Positions 9,705 through 17,772 of a stretch of 64,000 bases of DNA are shown here, one piece after another. Positions within the stretch are counted from its first letter, which is position 1. Each line of letters opens with the position of its first letter. Below the pieces are notes generated by a model. The model worked only from the letters and a program-made list of their open reading frames with translations. It was not told the origin of the DNA and ran no database searches. This DNA comes from Pseudochryseolinea flava (GTDB lineage Bacteria > Bacteroidota > Bacteroidia > Cytophagales > Cyclobacteriaceae). Both the position numbers and the translations under genes were made by a program. Location: the NCBI RefSeq assembly GCF_003286915.1, contig NZ_QMFY01000010.1, positions 62,001 to 126,000 of the forward strand, read 5' to 3'.

Positions 9705-9782
9705 ATGGCAAAAACAGCGAAGAAAGCGGCTAAGAAGTCTGCAAAAAAGACTGCTAAGAAAGCTGCTAAGAAGAAGAAGTAA
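9705..9782 (+). CDS. 25-residue Lys/Ala-rich histone H1-like micro-protein
   Basis: A complete 26-codon frame from ATG 9705 to TAA 9782. After MAKTAKK the peptide consists only of Lys, Ala, Thr and Ser in KAAKK-type repeats, ending in four Lys. It is bounded upstream by a very AT-rich region with two runs of A followed by T (about 9627-9660) and downstream by a strong hairpin-T terminator (9811-9848), so it looks like its own transcription unit. The composition matches the C-terminal tails of bacterial H1-like proteins (Hc1 type), which bind DNA or RNA non-specifically. The first four codons are the same as in the 10138 gene downstream (MAKT). A nucleoid or RNA role is inferred; translation is not proven. 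Confidence 0.7.
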   Translation: MAKTAKKAAKKSAKKTAKKAAKKKK

Positions 9783-9810
9783 TTTAGGTTAACTCCTAAA
9801 ACTCTTTGCG

Positions 9811-9848
9811 AAGGGAAGTAAATTGGATTTACTTCCCTTTCGTTTTTT
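9811..9848 (+). terminator. Strong intrinsic terminator of the micro-gene
   Basis: A perfect 12-bp stem (9811-9822 with 9828-9839), a 5-base loop and a T6 tract at 9843-9848. It lies 28 bases after the stop of the 25-residue gene. Confidence 0.85.
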
Positions 9849-10137
9849 ATAACAATATGTTTTCACTCTTCGTCTCTACTTCACCGTTACTGAACGCATT
9901 GTAAACGACTCATACATCTTATAGACGTTGATACCAATTACATCAACGTTGATGTTCACTCACTATCCATTTACGTTCGATGTTACTGAAATGCGTATGG
10001 ATGCCGTCAGTATGTTAAACTTTTGCTTGAAGTAGCTTTCTTTTCACTCGGTTGCGTAAAATTTCTAAATGACATGTTTGTCTGCGTGACATTATGGGAC
10101 TAACTTTCTCATCATAAATCATAAAACCCGTTCTCTT
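9849..10137 (+). promoter_or_regulatory. 289-bp spacer with a 14-bp palindrome upstream of the 10138 gene
   Basis: No gene is visible here. The most marked element is CATCAACGTTGATG (9941-9954), a perfect palindrome; ACGTTGAT occurs again about 20 bases before it, so two direct half-sites flank an inverted one. This could be an operator for the downstream gene. I see no TAnnTTTG element with good spacing. Confidence 0.3.
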
Positions 10138-10461
10138 ATGGCAAAAACAACCGCTAAAACTGCTAGCAAGACTGCTACGAAGTCAGCATCCGCGAAAACG
10201 AAGTCGACGACCACGAGTGTTTCAATTGAAAATGTGAGTGAAGAGGTGCTATCGAAGTTACAAATACTGGGCATCGAACAGCAACTTCAGGCCGATCTAG
10301 AATGGTGCTTGGGAAGTTATCGTGCGGACCAGAATCCATCGGGACTTTATGAGATGGTTGACCGCGCGCTCATTGTTTTCAATGCAGAAAAAGAAAAGAA
10401 AACGAAAGGCGTTACAACGAAGTTGATCACTGAAATTGAAAAAGCGTTAAAGACTCGCTAA
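10138..10461 (+). CDS. Small protein with H1-like basic tail and helical C-terminal domain
   Basis: 107 residues. Residues 1-25 are almost only Lys, Ala, Thr and Ser and resemble the 25-residue peptide encoded just upstream. Residues 30-107 are a different, acidic-to-neutral helical domain (QILGIEQQLQADLEWCLGSYRADQNPSGLYEMVDRAL and a Lys-rich end); I do not recognise a named family. The arrangement suggests a nucleic-acid-binding tail joined to a small interaction domain. It ends 22 bases from the convergent dCMP deaminase gene. It may be a relative of the micro-gene that has kept a second domain, or the micro-gene may be a copy of its tail. Confidence 0.75.
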   Translation: MAKTTAKTASKTATKSASAKTKSTTTSVSIENVSEEVLSKLQILGIEQQLQADLEWCLGSYRADQNPSGLYEMVDRALIVFNAEKEKKTKGVTTKLITEIEKALKTR

Positions 10462-10483
10462 TCGCCTAAAAGTTATCCACATT

Positions 10484-10966
10484 TTATATCAGGTGGGTAC
10501 CACTATCAAGGTTGCCTTGATACTTTTCTGTACTTACCCCGAATTTCAACAGGAACTCCACACCTTCATCGGACGCAATACCTTTATAGGCAGCATACGA
10601 GTTAAGATAGATTACGCGTTGAATACCCATCGAGTAAATGATACGTGCACATGCTAGGCACGGCGATAGTGTAACGTACAACGTCGCTCCTTCCACCGAG
10701 GAGTGGTTCTTCACTGCGTATAAGATTGCATTCTGCTCTGCGTGAATAGCCAAAGAACACCCTCCTTTCGAGTCACGCGGACACCCAACTTCTGGATACT
10801 CTTCGTCACAGTTGTGTGTTCCCGACGGTGGCCCATTATATCCAATGGAGATAATACGCGTATCCTTTGTTAGCACTGCACCAACATGACGTTTAATACA
10901 ATGAGAACGCTTCGCTAGGTTCACTGCTAGCTCCATATAGATATCGTCAAAGGCCGGTCGTGTCAT
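10484..10966 (-). CDS. dCMP deaminase
   Basis: Zinc deaminase that converts dCMP to dUMP for dTMP synthesis. Zinc-site motifs are CSLAIHAEQNAI (His and catalytic Glu) and SPCLACARIIY (two Cys); the substrate-site segment GYNGPPSGTHNCDE and the CPRDSKGGC Cys-rich insert are typical of ComEB/dCMP deaminases. The frame extends upstream to 11005, but the ATG at 10966 before TRPAFDDIYMELA gives 160 residues, the usual length. It is divergent from the 11077 gene. Confidence 0.9.
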   Translation of the reverse strand: MTRPAFDDIYMELAVNLAKRSHCIKRHVGAVLTKDTRIISIGYNGPPSGTHNCDEEYPEVGCPRDSKGGCSLAIHAEQNAILYAVKNHSSVEGATLYVTLSPCLACARIIYSMGIQRVIYLNSYAAYKGIASDEGVEFLLKFGVSTEKYQGNLDSGTHLI

Positions 10967-11076
10967 AATCGACGTAAATATAATACCTAACCGACAATCG
11001 TACATCCGATGATGGATTCATCGCCTTGCAAAAACTATTCTTTGATTATCTTTAGCCAAAACACAACGAAATCCAC

Positions 11077-11610
11077 GTGCTATCTCGACTTTTCTTTATC
11101 ATGATGATTACCGCGTTCGCCAGTATTCGTGCAAACGCTCAGGAGGTATCGGCAATTCGTCCGAGCCCGCTAGCAATTGCGTCAATGAAATACAAAGATG
11201 CATACGTTAAAATTGTATACAGTCAGCCGCGCAAAAAGGGAAGATCCGTGTTTGGCGGCTTAGTGCCTTATGGCAAGGTGTGGAGAACTGGCGCGAACGA
11301 AGCGACGGAAATTACAATAACAAAAGACATTACCGTTAACAGCATTCTGTTAAGAGCCGGAAACTATTCACTCTTTACTATTCCGAACAAAGAAAAATGG
11401 ACCGTCATTATTAATTCAGAACTCGGCCTGTGGGGTGCGTACAATTACAATCAAAAACTTGATGTAATACGATTCGATGTACCGGTTCAAAAAACGACGA
11501 ACACATCCGAAGCTTTTTCAATTATATGCGAGGCAAAAAATAATGTGGCCGACATTTTGATATCATGGGACGATGTGCAGCTATCAATCCCTGTAAAGTT
11601 CCTAAATTAG
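11077..11610 (+). CDS. DUF2911 secreted protein
   Basis: 177 residues with a GTG start and a signal peptide ending in RANAQ. The DUF2911 core is clear: PRKKGRSVFGGLVPYGKVWR, TGANEATEI, AGNYSLFTIPNKEKW, and LWGAYNYNQKLDVIRFDVPV. The family is common in Bacteroidota and of unknown function, predicted periplasmic or surface beta-sandwich. A near-consensus -7 element (TATCTTTA, about 11047) precedes it. Only 4 bases separate it from the next gene, so the two form an operon. Confidence 0.85.
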   Translation: MLSRLFFIMMITAFASIRANAQEVSAIRPSPLAIASMKYKDAYVKIVYSQPRKKGRSVFGGLVPYGKVWRTGANEATEITITKDITVNSILLRAGNYSLFTIPNKEKWTVIINSELGLWGAYNYNQKLDVIRFDVPVQKTTNTSEAFSIICEAKNNVADILISWDDVQLSIPVKFLN

Positions 11611-11614
11611 ACAC

Positions 11615-12133
11615 ATGAAAAGCTTTATCCTCACACTTTCACTCATTGTTACGCTCGCTTTTCAGGTGTCGGCACAGAAAGACACCACAGAACTCGACCG
11701 TCGAAATGGATTCAAAGACATTAAACTCGGCATGGTCGTTGATTCATTGAAAGGGATCAAGTTCAAAAAAGATTTCAAAGAAAAGGACGAATTTCCTGCA
11801 AAGCTATATTCTGTTGACCATCCGAACTACCAAAAAATTGGTGAAGTCGACATCAAGGGTATAGAAGTGAAAGCGTATAAATCGCTGATCTATGAAATTA
11901 GTATCGTGGTCAATAAGGATACACGCCTAATGAAGGCATTAGAAAGCATCTATGGTAAATCGGAGTATGACATCAAAAATCAAATCTATTTTTGGAAGAC
12001 CGATAATTTGCTTCTCCGATTCCGGGCACACGGGAAAAATCATCTTGAATTATTCTACCATTCGTTCATTATCACCAAGATGATGAAAGCTGATAAGGAC
12101 CAAAAGGTAGATGACATTGCCAACGACTTCTAA
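11615..12133 (+). CDS. Secreted hypothetical protein
   Basis: 172 residues with a clear signal peptide (MKSFILTLSLIVTLAFQVSAQ). The mature part is charged and contains GFKDIKLGMVVDSLKG, a pattern seen in small periplasmic proteins where a GxxLGM motif starts a mixed alpha/beta domain, followed by a segment with YGKSEYDIKNQIYFWK. I do not recognise a named family. It is translated right after the DUF2911 gene. The following DUF1080 gene begins 31 bases later, so the three may be one transcript. Confidence 0.7.
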   Translation: MKSFILTLSLIVTLAFQVSAQKDTTELDRRNGFKDIKLGMVVDSLKGIKFKKDFKEKDEFPAKLYSVDHPNYQKIGEVDIKGIEVKAYKSLIYEISIVVNKDTRLMKALESIYGKSEYDIKNQIYFWKTDNLLLRFRAHGKNHLELFYHSFIITKMMKADKDQKVDDIANDF

Positions 12134-12164
12134 TTTAAACTCAATACATAATAATATCGAACGC

Positions 12165-12917
12165 ATGACGAACTCTTGCAGACTCCCCTTACTCTTCGGC
12201 GTGATGATGAGCGCCACTGTTGGTTTCGCACAAAACACGAAGAAAAATCCTGAGTCAACCGAAATATGGGAACCTCAACCGCGTGTAATTACTTCCGGTG
12301 CCAAGCCCGGCGATGCACCGTCGGACGCGCAGATTTTATTCGATGGTAAAAATTTAGATCAATGGGTAACTCTCGATGGAACCCCTCCGATCTGGAAAGT
12401 TCAAGATGGCGCTTTTACTGTGGCCCCTAATGGTAAAGACATTAAGACGAAGAAAGAGTTTGGTGACTTTCAACTACATGTTGAATGGAGAAGTCCAGCA
12501 CAAGTTGACACAACAAAAAAAGGTCAGCAACGCGGGAACAGTGGAATATTTTTACAGGGTCGCTACGAAATCCAAGTCCTAGACAATTACGGAAATAAAA
12601 CATACGGCAATGGTCAGGCTAGTTCCGTTTATAAACAGCACATCCCATTGGTTAACGCTTGTCGCAAGCCTGGCGAATGGCAGAACTATGATATCTTTTT
12701 CACTGCGCCACGATTCAATTCCGAAGGACGTGTCGTTATCCCGGCCTATGTAACCGTTATTCACAATGGCGTGATCACCCTTAACCACGTTGCCATTTGG
12801 GGACCGACAGAATACATTGGATTGCCGGTCTATAAATCCTACGATAAAGGGCCAATCGTTCTACAAGATCATGGTAACCCCGTAAGCTTTAGAAACATTT
12901 GGATACGAGAAATTTAG
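12165..12917 (+). CDS. DUF1080 (3-keto-disaccharide hydrolase family) secreted protein
   Basis: Concanavalin-like glucanase fold. After the signal peptide (ATG 12165, cleavage near VGFAQ) come ILFDGKNLDQWV, WKVQDGAFTV, FGDFQLHVEWRSP, RGNSGIFLQGRYEIQVLD, KPGEWQNYDIFFTAPRF and HNGVITLNHV, all standard for DUF1080. Members are linked to hydrolysis of 3-keto-glycosides in carbohydrate breakdown. The frame opens earlier, inside the upstream gene, but the ATG at 12165 gives the signal peptide. No oxidoreductase partner is adjacent. A terminator follows. Confidence 0.88.
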   Translation: MTNSCRLPLLFGVMMSATVGFAQNTKKNPESTEIWEPQPRVITSGAKPGDAPSDAQILFDGKNLDQWVTLDGTPPIWKVQDGAFTVAPNGKDIKTKKEFGDFQLHVEWRSPAQVDTTKKGQQRGNSGIFLQGRYEIQVLDNYGNKTYGNGQASSVYKQHIPLVNACRKPGEWQNYDIFFTAPRFNSEGRVVIPAYVTVIHNGVITLNHVAIWGPTEYIGLPVYKSYDKGPIVLQDHGNPVSFRNIWIREI

Positions 12918-12928
12918 CTAACACTACA

Positions 12929-12962
12929 CGCCTGACTGACCGAAAATAGTCGGGCGTTTTTA
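12929..12962 (+). terminator. Intrinsic terminator after the DUF1080 gene
   Basis: A 9-bp stem (12929-12937 with 12948-12956, one G-T pair), a 10-base loop and TTTTTATTT. Confidence 0.75.
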
Positions 12963-12993
12963 TTTCCATGAAATCAACCTAATCGCATTGCAT

Positions 12994-13422
12994 ATGAAAT
13001 ACATCGCTTCAATATTCATGATGATCTTGATCTGTCAATGTAAACCGGCAGAGAAAACCTCGGCAAGCACAGCAAGTCTTGAAAACACATACTGGAAGTT
13101 ATCAGAAATGAATGGCATCCCCGTGTCGACACCAGAAAATCAGCGCGAGGTTCATTTCGTTCTAACGAAAGACGGAAGTGAATTGCGCGTGAAGGGATTT
13201 GCCGGATGTAATACCATGGGCGGAAGTTATACCGTTAATAATAACACGATAAAATTCTCCACATTTTCAACAAAGATGATGTGCTCCGAAAGAATGGACA
13301 TCGAAACATTCATGTTCAGTACGCTGAACGACGCCGACAACTTCAAGATAAAAGGTGAAACACTTGAGCTGTATCAGGGAAACACTTTCCTCGCAAAGTT
13401 TGAATCGGTTTATTTCAAATAG
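12994..13422 (+). CDS. META-domain (HslJ-like) lipoprotein
   Basis: 142 residues from the ATG at 12994 (a TTG at 12988 is in frame but less likely). The N-terminus is a short hydrophobic leader ending in LICQCK, a loose lipobox. The META core is ENTYWKLSEMNGIPV, RVKGFAGCNTMGGSYTV, IKFSTFSTKMMCSERMD and ETLELYQGNTFLAKFE. The family includes the heat-shock lipoprotein HslJ; function is poorly known. Its last 8 bases overlap the convergent lgt gene. Confidence 0.85.
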   Translation: MKYIASIFMMILICQCKPAEKTSASTASLENTYWKLSEMNGIPVSTPENQREVHFVLTKDGSELRVKGFAGCNTMGGSYTVNNNTIKFSTFSTKMMCSERMDIETFMFSTLNDADNFKIKGETLELYQGNTFLAKFESVYFK

Positions 13423-14203
13423 GCTTCTTGTATAGCGACAACCGATTACGATTATACCACCTCACATAGAAGAAGAGGCTAACCAGAAAAATACACAGTG
13501 CGATGAACTGTGAATGAGAAACGTATTGGTCGATAACAAAGCCACGCCCAACGTCGCCACGCCAATACTCCAAGACGAATCTCCCGACAGCATACAACAT
13601 TAGGTAACTAAGAAAAAGTTGTCCATAAAACACGCGATATTTTCGTATTACAAAGATCACGACCAACACAATAACAATAAACATAGATTCATACAATTGG
13701 CTCGGATGCAATGAGACGCCTTTGGGATTCGCCTGACAGGCAGGATCCGTAAACACGACACCCCATGGCATTGAGGTTGGACTACCATGACAACATCCAG
13801 CCATAAAACATCCTAGTCGACCAAAGATATGGACCAAGCAAGTTGTTACAGCCATGACATCTAACATCGCATAAATAGGAATAGACTGACGCTTGAAATA
13901 TATGATCATGGTGGGCACAGCAAAAATAAACGAGCCATAGAACACGAACCCATTTCCTGTGAATAGCTTACTCGGTTTTGCGAGGTAAAAAGACGGATCT
14001 TCAAAAAACAAAAACACTTTGCCTCCCACGAAAGCCGCGACAAAAATGAGCAAGAAAAGCGAGTTCACTTGGTCGAACTTCAAGCCAAGTTCGCGCTTTC
14101 CCTGCCAGGCCATATAAAGAATTCCCAGTAGCGCGCCAATCGCTATAAAAAATCCATAGCTATAGATCTTTAGTCCAGCGACGTCAAACAATACAGGATT
14201 CAT
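13415..14203 (-). CDS. lgt: Prolipoprotein diacylglyceryl transferase Lgt
   Basis: 262-residue inner-membrane enzyme that attaches diacylglycerol to the lipobox Cys of prolipoproteins. The Lgt signature GRLGCFMAGCCHG is present, with HPSQLYE and a GRFVLEYWRGD motif near the C-terminus. Seven helices can be traced. The start ATG before NPVLFDVAGLKIYSYG fits the family. It lies 22 bases downstream of the sorbosone-dehydrogenase-like gene on the same strand and is probably co-transcribed with it; several lipoproteins in this window are likely substrates. Confidence 0.94.
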   Translation of the reverse strand: MNPVLFDVAGLKIYSYGFFIAIGALLGILYMAWQGKRELGLKFDQVNSLFLLIFVAAFVGGKVFLFFEDPSFYLAKPSKLFTGNGFVFYGSFIFAVPTMIIYFKRQSIPIYAMLDVMAVTTCLVHIFGRLGCFMAGCCHGSPTSMPWGVVFTDPACQANPKGVSLHPSQLYESMFIVIVLVVIFVIRKYRVFYGQLFLSYLMLYAVGRFVLEYWRGDVGRGFVIDQYVSHSQFIALCIFLVSLFFYVRWYNRNRLSLYKKPI

Positions 14204-14225
14204 ATAGGGGTTCGTAAATGAATGG

Positions 14226-15392
14226 CTATCCTTTATAAGACACGCGATAAATCACGTTAGCTTGGTCATCAGAAATTAGCATGGATCCATCCGGCAACAA
14301 CAATACATCGACCGGTCTTCCCCATGATTTCTGCGTTGCGTCATCAAGCCACCCCTCGATAAATTTTTCATGACCGCTCACTTTGTTGTTGGCCACTTTT
14401 ACAAGCGTGACGTTATAACCGATTTTCTTAGATCTATTCCAAGAACCATGTTCCGCGACAAAGACTTGATTCTTATATTGTGTGGGGAATTGTTTTCCTG
14501 TATAGAATTTCAAACCAAGGGGTGCTACGTGAGGACCTAATTTATCGACTGGAGACACAAACTCATTGCATGCGCGCTTGCTACCAAACTCGGGATCTTT
14601 GATCGCGCCCTCGTGACAATAAGGATATCCAAAATGCTGACCTTTCTTCGATGCTACATTGAGTTCGCACGATGGAGTATCGTCGCCAAGCATGTCGCGT
14701 CCATTGTCTGTGAACCAAAGTTCTTTTGTTTCAGGATGCCACGTAAATCCTACCGTATTACGAACGCCATGAACAAACACTTCGCGTCCACTGCCATCTG
14801 CATTAACACGCGTGATGCTCGCAAAAATTTCATCTTTTGATTCACAGATATTACAAGGTGCACCTACAGGAACATAAAGTTTTCCATCCGGTCCGAACGC
14901 AATATACTTCCAGCCATGGTGACCTTCGGTGGGATACTCATCGTTAATGACAACCGGTTTAGGTGGTGCCGCAAGATTGGATTCAATTTTGGGGAGCTTC
15001 GTTATTTTGTTGATCTCCGCTATGTAAAGATCGCCGTCTTTAAAAGCGACACCATTCGGTGAGTTTAGTCCAGAAGCAACAATCCATTTTTTATCTGCTT
15101 TGAAATCACCGTCTGTATCTTTTACTGCGTAAACTTTGTCCTTATCACGGTTTCCCACATACAATACCCCCGACGGACTTAAGGCCATAGACCTAGCATC
15201 CTGCACTTCGGCGTAAACTTCAATCTTAAAGCCCGCAGGAAGTTTCAATTTCTCCAGTGGCAACTTCTTACTTTCCTGAGTTAAGGCTGGAAAACTATTG
15301 TCGGAGGATTTTTGCTCTGCCGATTGATTCCCGTTCGCGCAAGACAGCGCCATGATTATTATTGCCGTGTAGGCGGTATAGGTCGATTTCAT
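14226..15392 (-). CDS. Glucose/sorbosone dehydrogenase-like lipoprotein
   Basis: 388 residues with lipobox MALSC (export and lipidation likely). The mature protein is a six-bladed beta-propeller of the PQQ-dependent GSDH family: KLPAGFKIEVYA, LSPSGVLYVGNRD, SGLNSPNGVAFKDGDLYIAE, TEGHHGWKYIAFGPDGKLYVPVG, HGVRNTVGFTWHPETKELWFTDNGRD and VFVAEHGSWNRSKKIGYNV. Family members oxidise sugars with PQQ, but many Bacteroidota homologues have no proven activity. The Cys-containing loop APCNICES is typical of this subgroup. It is divergent from the ABC-F gene. Confidence 0.87.
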   Translation of the reverse strand: MKSTYTAYTAIIIMALSCANGNQSAEQKSSDNSFPALTQESKKLPLEKLKLPAGFKIEVYAEVQDARSMALSPSGVLYVGNRDKDKVYAVKDTDGDFKADKKWIVASGLNSPNGVAFKDGDLYIAEINKITKLPKIESNLAAPPKPVVINDEYPTEGHHGWKYIAFGPDGKLYVPVGAPCNICESKDEIFASITRVNADGSGREVFVHGVRNTVGFTWHPETKELWFTDNGRDMLGDDTPSCELNVASKKGQHFGYPYCHEGAIKDPEFGSKRACNEFVSPVDKLGPHVAPLGLKFYTGKQFPTQYKNQVFVAEHGSWNRSKKIGYNVTLVKVANNKVSGHEKFIEGWLDDATQKSWGRPVDVLLLPDGSMLISDDQANVIYRVSYKG

Positions 15393-15486
15393 AGTAACGC
15401 AATTTTATCGTCGAAAATTAGTTCTTTTTCCCGCTCGCCACATATGATTTACGTGAAAGGCGGGCATGAAAGATTGTCGCCAAATA

Positions 15487-15522
15487 TTTGAAATGATTTC
15501 CACTAAATACTGACTATTTTTG
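15487..15522 (+). promoter_or_regulatory. Bacteroidota-type promoter abutting the ABC-F start
   Basis: TTTG (15487-15490) and the exact -7 element TATTTTTG (15515-15522) are 24 bases apart, slightly long. The ATG at 15528 is only 6 bases from the end of the -7 element, so transcription may start at or next to the start codon. Confidence 0.6.
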
Positions 15523-15527
15523 CGGCT

Positions 15528-17444
15528 ATGATCTCGATTACGAACCTTTCTTATTTCATTGGAGGAAGAGCACTCTACGAAAACGCGAATATGTTTATTA
15601 AGCCAAAAGACAAAATCGGCTTAATTGGCTTGAATGGGCGCGGAAAATCTACGCTTCTAAAACTTATCCATGGCGAATATGCAGCCGATACCGGTGCTAT
15701 CAGCAAAGCCAACGACTGTACTATTGGTTTTCTTAATCAAGATCTACTATCCTATCAATCAGACGACGCCATCGTTACCGTTGCCATGGGCGCGTTTAAA
15801 GATGCTGTAGACACACAGCGAGAGATTGAGAAAATTCTTCATCGACTAGAAACCGAGTATTCCGATGAACTGGTTGATAAGCTTTCTAAGCTTCAAGAAA
15901 AATTCGATCATCTCGATGGCTATAGTATGCAGGCAAAGGCTGAAGAGATTCTTGAAGGTATAGGCTTTTCAACGGCAGATCTTCACCGTCCACTTCGACA
16001 ATTTTCTGGAGGATGGCGAATGCGCGTGATGCTATCAAAACTTCTACTCGAAAAGCCATCGCTACTGATGCTTGATGAGCCTACCAACCACCTTGACCTT
16101 CCTTCAATCGAGTGGGTAGAAAACTATCTCCGAAATTATGAGGGGGCAGTAATCGTCGTATCACACGATAGAACGTTTCTTGATAATGTTTCAACCAAAA
16201 CCGTTGAGGTTACGCAAGGGCAACTTGTGTCTTACGAAGGAAACTATTCATTTTACCTTGAAGAAAAGGAACTGCGACAAGAGATCCAGCAAAATGCATT
16301 TGAGAATCAGCAACAGAAGATAAAACAGACAGAACGGTTTATTGAGCGGTTCAAAGCGAAAGCCACAAAAGCAAAACAAGTCCAATCGCGTGTGAAAGCC
16401 CTGGAACGCATGGATAAGATTGAAGAAGTTGTTGACGATTCAGCCGCTGTGAACTTTCGTTTTAAGTTCAATCAACAACCAGGACGTTTCATTGTCGATT
16501 TAAAACATGTCTCCAAATCTTATGGAACGCTCGACATTTTGCGAGATACCAGCATTTCGATTGAGCGCGGTGACAAGATTGCGTTGATCGGCGCGAACGG
16601 TAAAGGTAAATCTACCTTGCTCCGGATTCTTGCGGGTGAAGAGCCCGTAGATGGAGACAGAACAATTGGTTACAATGTTATTAAAGCCTTCTACGCGCAG
16701 CACCAGTTGGAATCACTTCGTGTTGACAATGAAATATTAGAGGAGCTCTTGCAAGCAGGATCTGGCAAAACTGAGCAAGAACTTCGAAACGTATTGGGAT
16801 GTTTCTTATTCTCGGATGAAGATGTCTATAAAAAAATCAAGGTATTATCCGGTGGAGAGAAATCGAGAGTGGCGTTGGCTAAGACATTGATCTCAGAAGC
16901 AAACTTCTTATTGCTCGACGAGCCCACCAACCACCTTGACTTTATTTCAGAAAACATTTTGATTCAAGCACTGCAACAATACTTGGGAAGCTTTGTAGTC
17001 GTTTCTCACAATCGTCACTTCGTGAGTCAAATTGCGAATAAGATATGGTACATCGAGGATAAACAAATCAAAGAGTACCCAGGGTCATTCGATGAATATG
17101 AATACTGGCGAAAAAAGAATGAAGCGAGTGTTGCGAAGGTCGAGCCGCCAAAACCAAAGAAAGTTGTTGAGGAAAAGATAACACTGCCCCAAAAAACGCC
17201 GTCGGATCAAGCGCGACTAAAGACACTTAATAAAGAGTTAAGCAAACTCGAAGCAGACATTGCACAGCTTGAATCGAAAAAGGTGACATTGGAAAATGAG
17301 ATGGCATCGCCAGAAGTTTTCAATGATTTTAATAAACTGAATGGTATTCAGGTTACGTTCAACGAAACCGTGAAAAACTTGGAATCTCTAACCGAGAAGT
17401 GGGAAGAAACCGCGATGGCAATTGAAGCCATTGAAAAGAAATAG
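15528..17444 (+). CDS. ABC-F family ATPase (Uup/YheS type)
   Basis: 638-residue protein with two ABC cassettes and no membrane segment. The first has GLNGRGKST, FSGGWRMR and LLMLDEPTNHLD; the second has GANGKGKST, LSGGEKSR and LLLDEPTNHLD. A linker of about 80 residues rich in Gln/Lys joins them, as in ribosome-binding ABC-F proteins, and a C-terminal coiled coil (about residues 565-638) resembles Uup. ABC-F proteins act on the ribosomal E site or peptidyl transferase centre; which subgroup this is cannot be told by eye. Confidence 0.92.
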   Translation: MISITNLSYFIGGRALYENANMFIKPKDKIGLIGLNGRGKSTLLKLIHGEYAADTGAISKANDCTIGFLNQDLLSYQSDDAIVTVAMGAFKDAVDTQREIEKILHRLETEYSDELVDKLSKLQEKFDHLDGYSMQAKAEEILEGIGFSTADLHRPLRQFSGGWRMRVMLSKLLLEKPSLLMLDEPTNHLDLPSIEWVENYLRNYEGAVIVVSHDRTFLDNVSTKTVEVTQGQLVSYEGNYSFYLEEKELRQEIQQNAFENQQQKIKQTERFIERFKAKATKAKQVQSRVKALERMDKIEEVVDDSAAVNFRFKFNQQPGRFIVDLKHVSKSYGTLDILRDTSISIERGDKIALIGANGKGKSTLLRILAGEEPVDGDRTIGYNVIKAFYAQHQLESLRVDNEILEELLQAGSGKTEQELRNVLGCFLFSDEDVYKKIKVLSGGEKSRVALAKTLISEANFLLLDEPTNHLDFISENILIQALQQYLGSFVVVSHNRHFVSQIANKIWYIEDKQIKEYPGSFDEYEYWRKKNEASVAKVEPPKPKKVVEEKITLPQKTPSDQARLKTLNKELSKLEADIAQLESKKVTLENEMASPEVFNDFNKLNGIQVTFNETVKNLESLTEKWEETAMAIEAIEKK

Positions 17445-17465
17445 GATACTAATTTTTAGAACATC

Positions 17466-17516
17466 AGAGTTTGCCATTTCCGGGGCCAGAGCCTTCCCCG
17501 GAAAATGGCGTACTCT
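17466..17516. terminator. Long hairpin between convergent genes
   Basis: GCCATTTCCGGGG (17473-17485) pairs with 17496-17509 with one bulged base, enclosed by a second AGAGT/ACTCT stem (17466-17470 with 17512-17516). No clear T-tract. It lies between the ABC-F gene and the convergent lipoprotein gene, so a bidirectional terminator is likely. Confidence 0.55.
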
Positions 17517-17532
17517 TATATAAGATGCCTCC

Positions 17533-17733
17533 TTAAAAGGCTACACCTTCACTTGAAACGCGCTCGCAATCTAGCGACGCTTGATAGGCCGGAACAATCC
17601 CTTTCTTTGTTTGGACGTTTTTCGTACATCCTTCAAGTAAAACACTAACACCTAAAAGCACGGTTAAAAACAACAACGCGAAAAGCGATGCATGAATCCT
17701 GCGCTGCAACCTAACATCTATTGTCTCCATCAT
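17533..17733 (-). CDS. Small lipoprotein-like protein
   Basis: 66 residues: a basic N-terminus (RLQRRIHAS), one hydrophobic segment (LFALLFLTVLLGVSVLL), then EGC, a possible lipobox, and a short polar tail. It lies 39 bases downstream of the beta-barrel fusion gene on the same strand and fits an operon with it and the ECF sigma gene. No named family is evident. A small lipoprotein or single-pass protein is the safest reading; it could also be non-coding. Confidence 0.5.
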   Translation of the reverse strand: MMETIDVRLQRRIHASLFALLFLTVLLGVSVLLEGCTKNVQTKKGIVPAYQASLDCERVSSEGVAF

Positions 17734-17772
17734 TGCCTGTTAGACATTACTTACCCGTGAAAGGTTGGAACG

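Noticed and set aside
10473-10481. Exact DnaA box TTATCCACA between the 10138 gene and dCMP deaminase gene
   Set aside because: One 9-base match is expected by chance about every 130 kb counting both strands, and there is no cluster or partition gene here.
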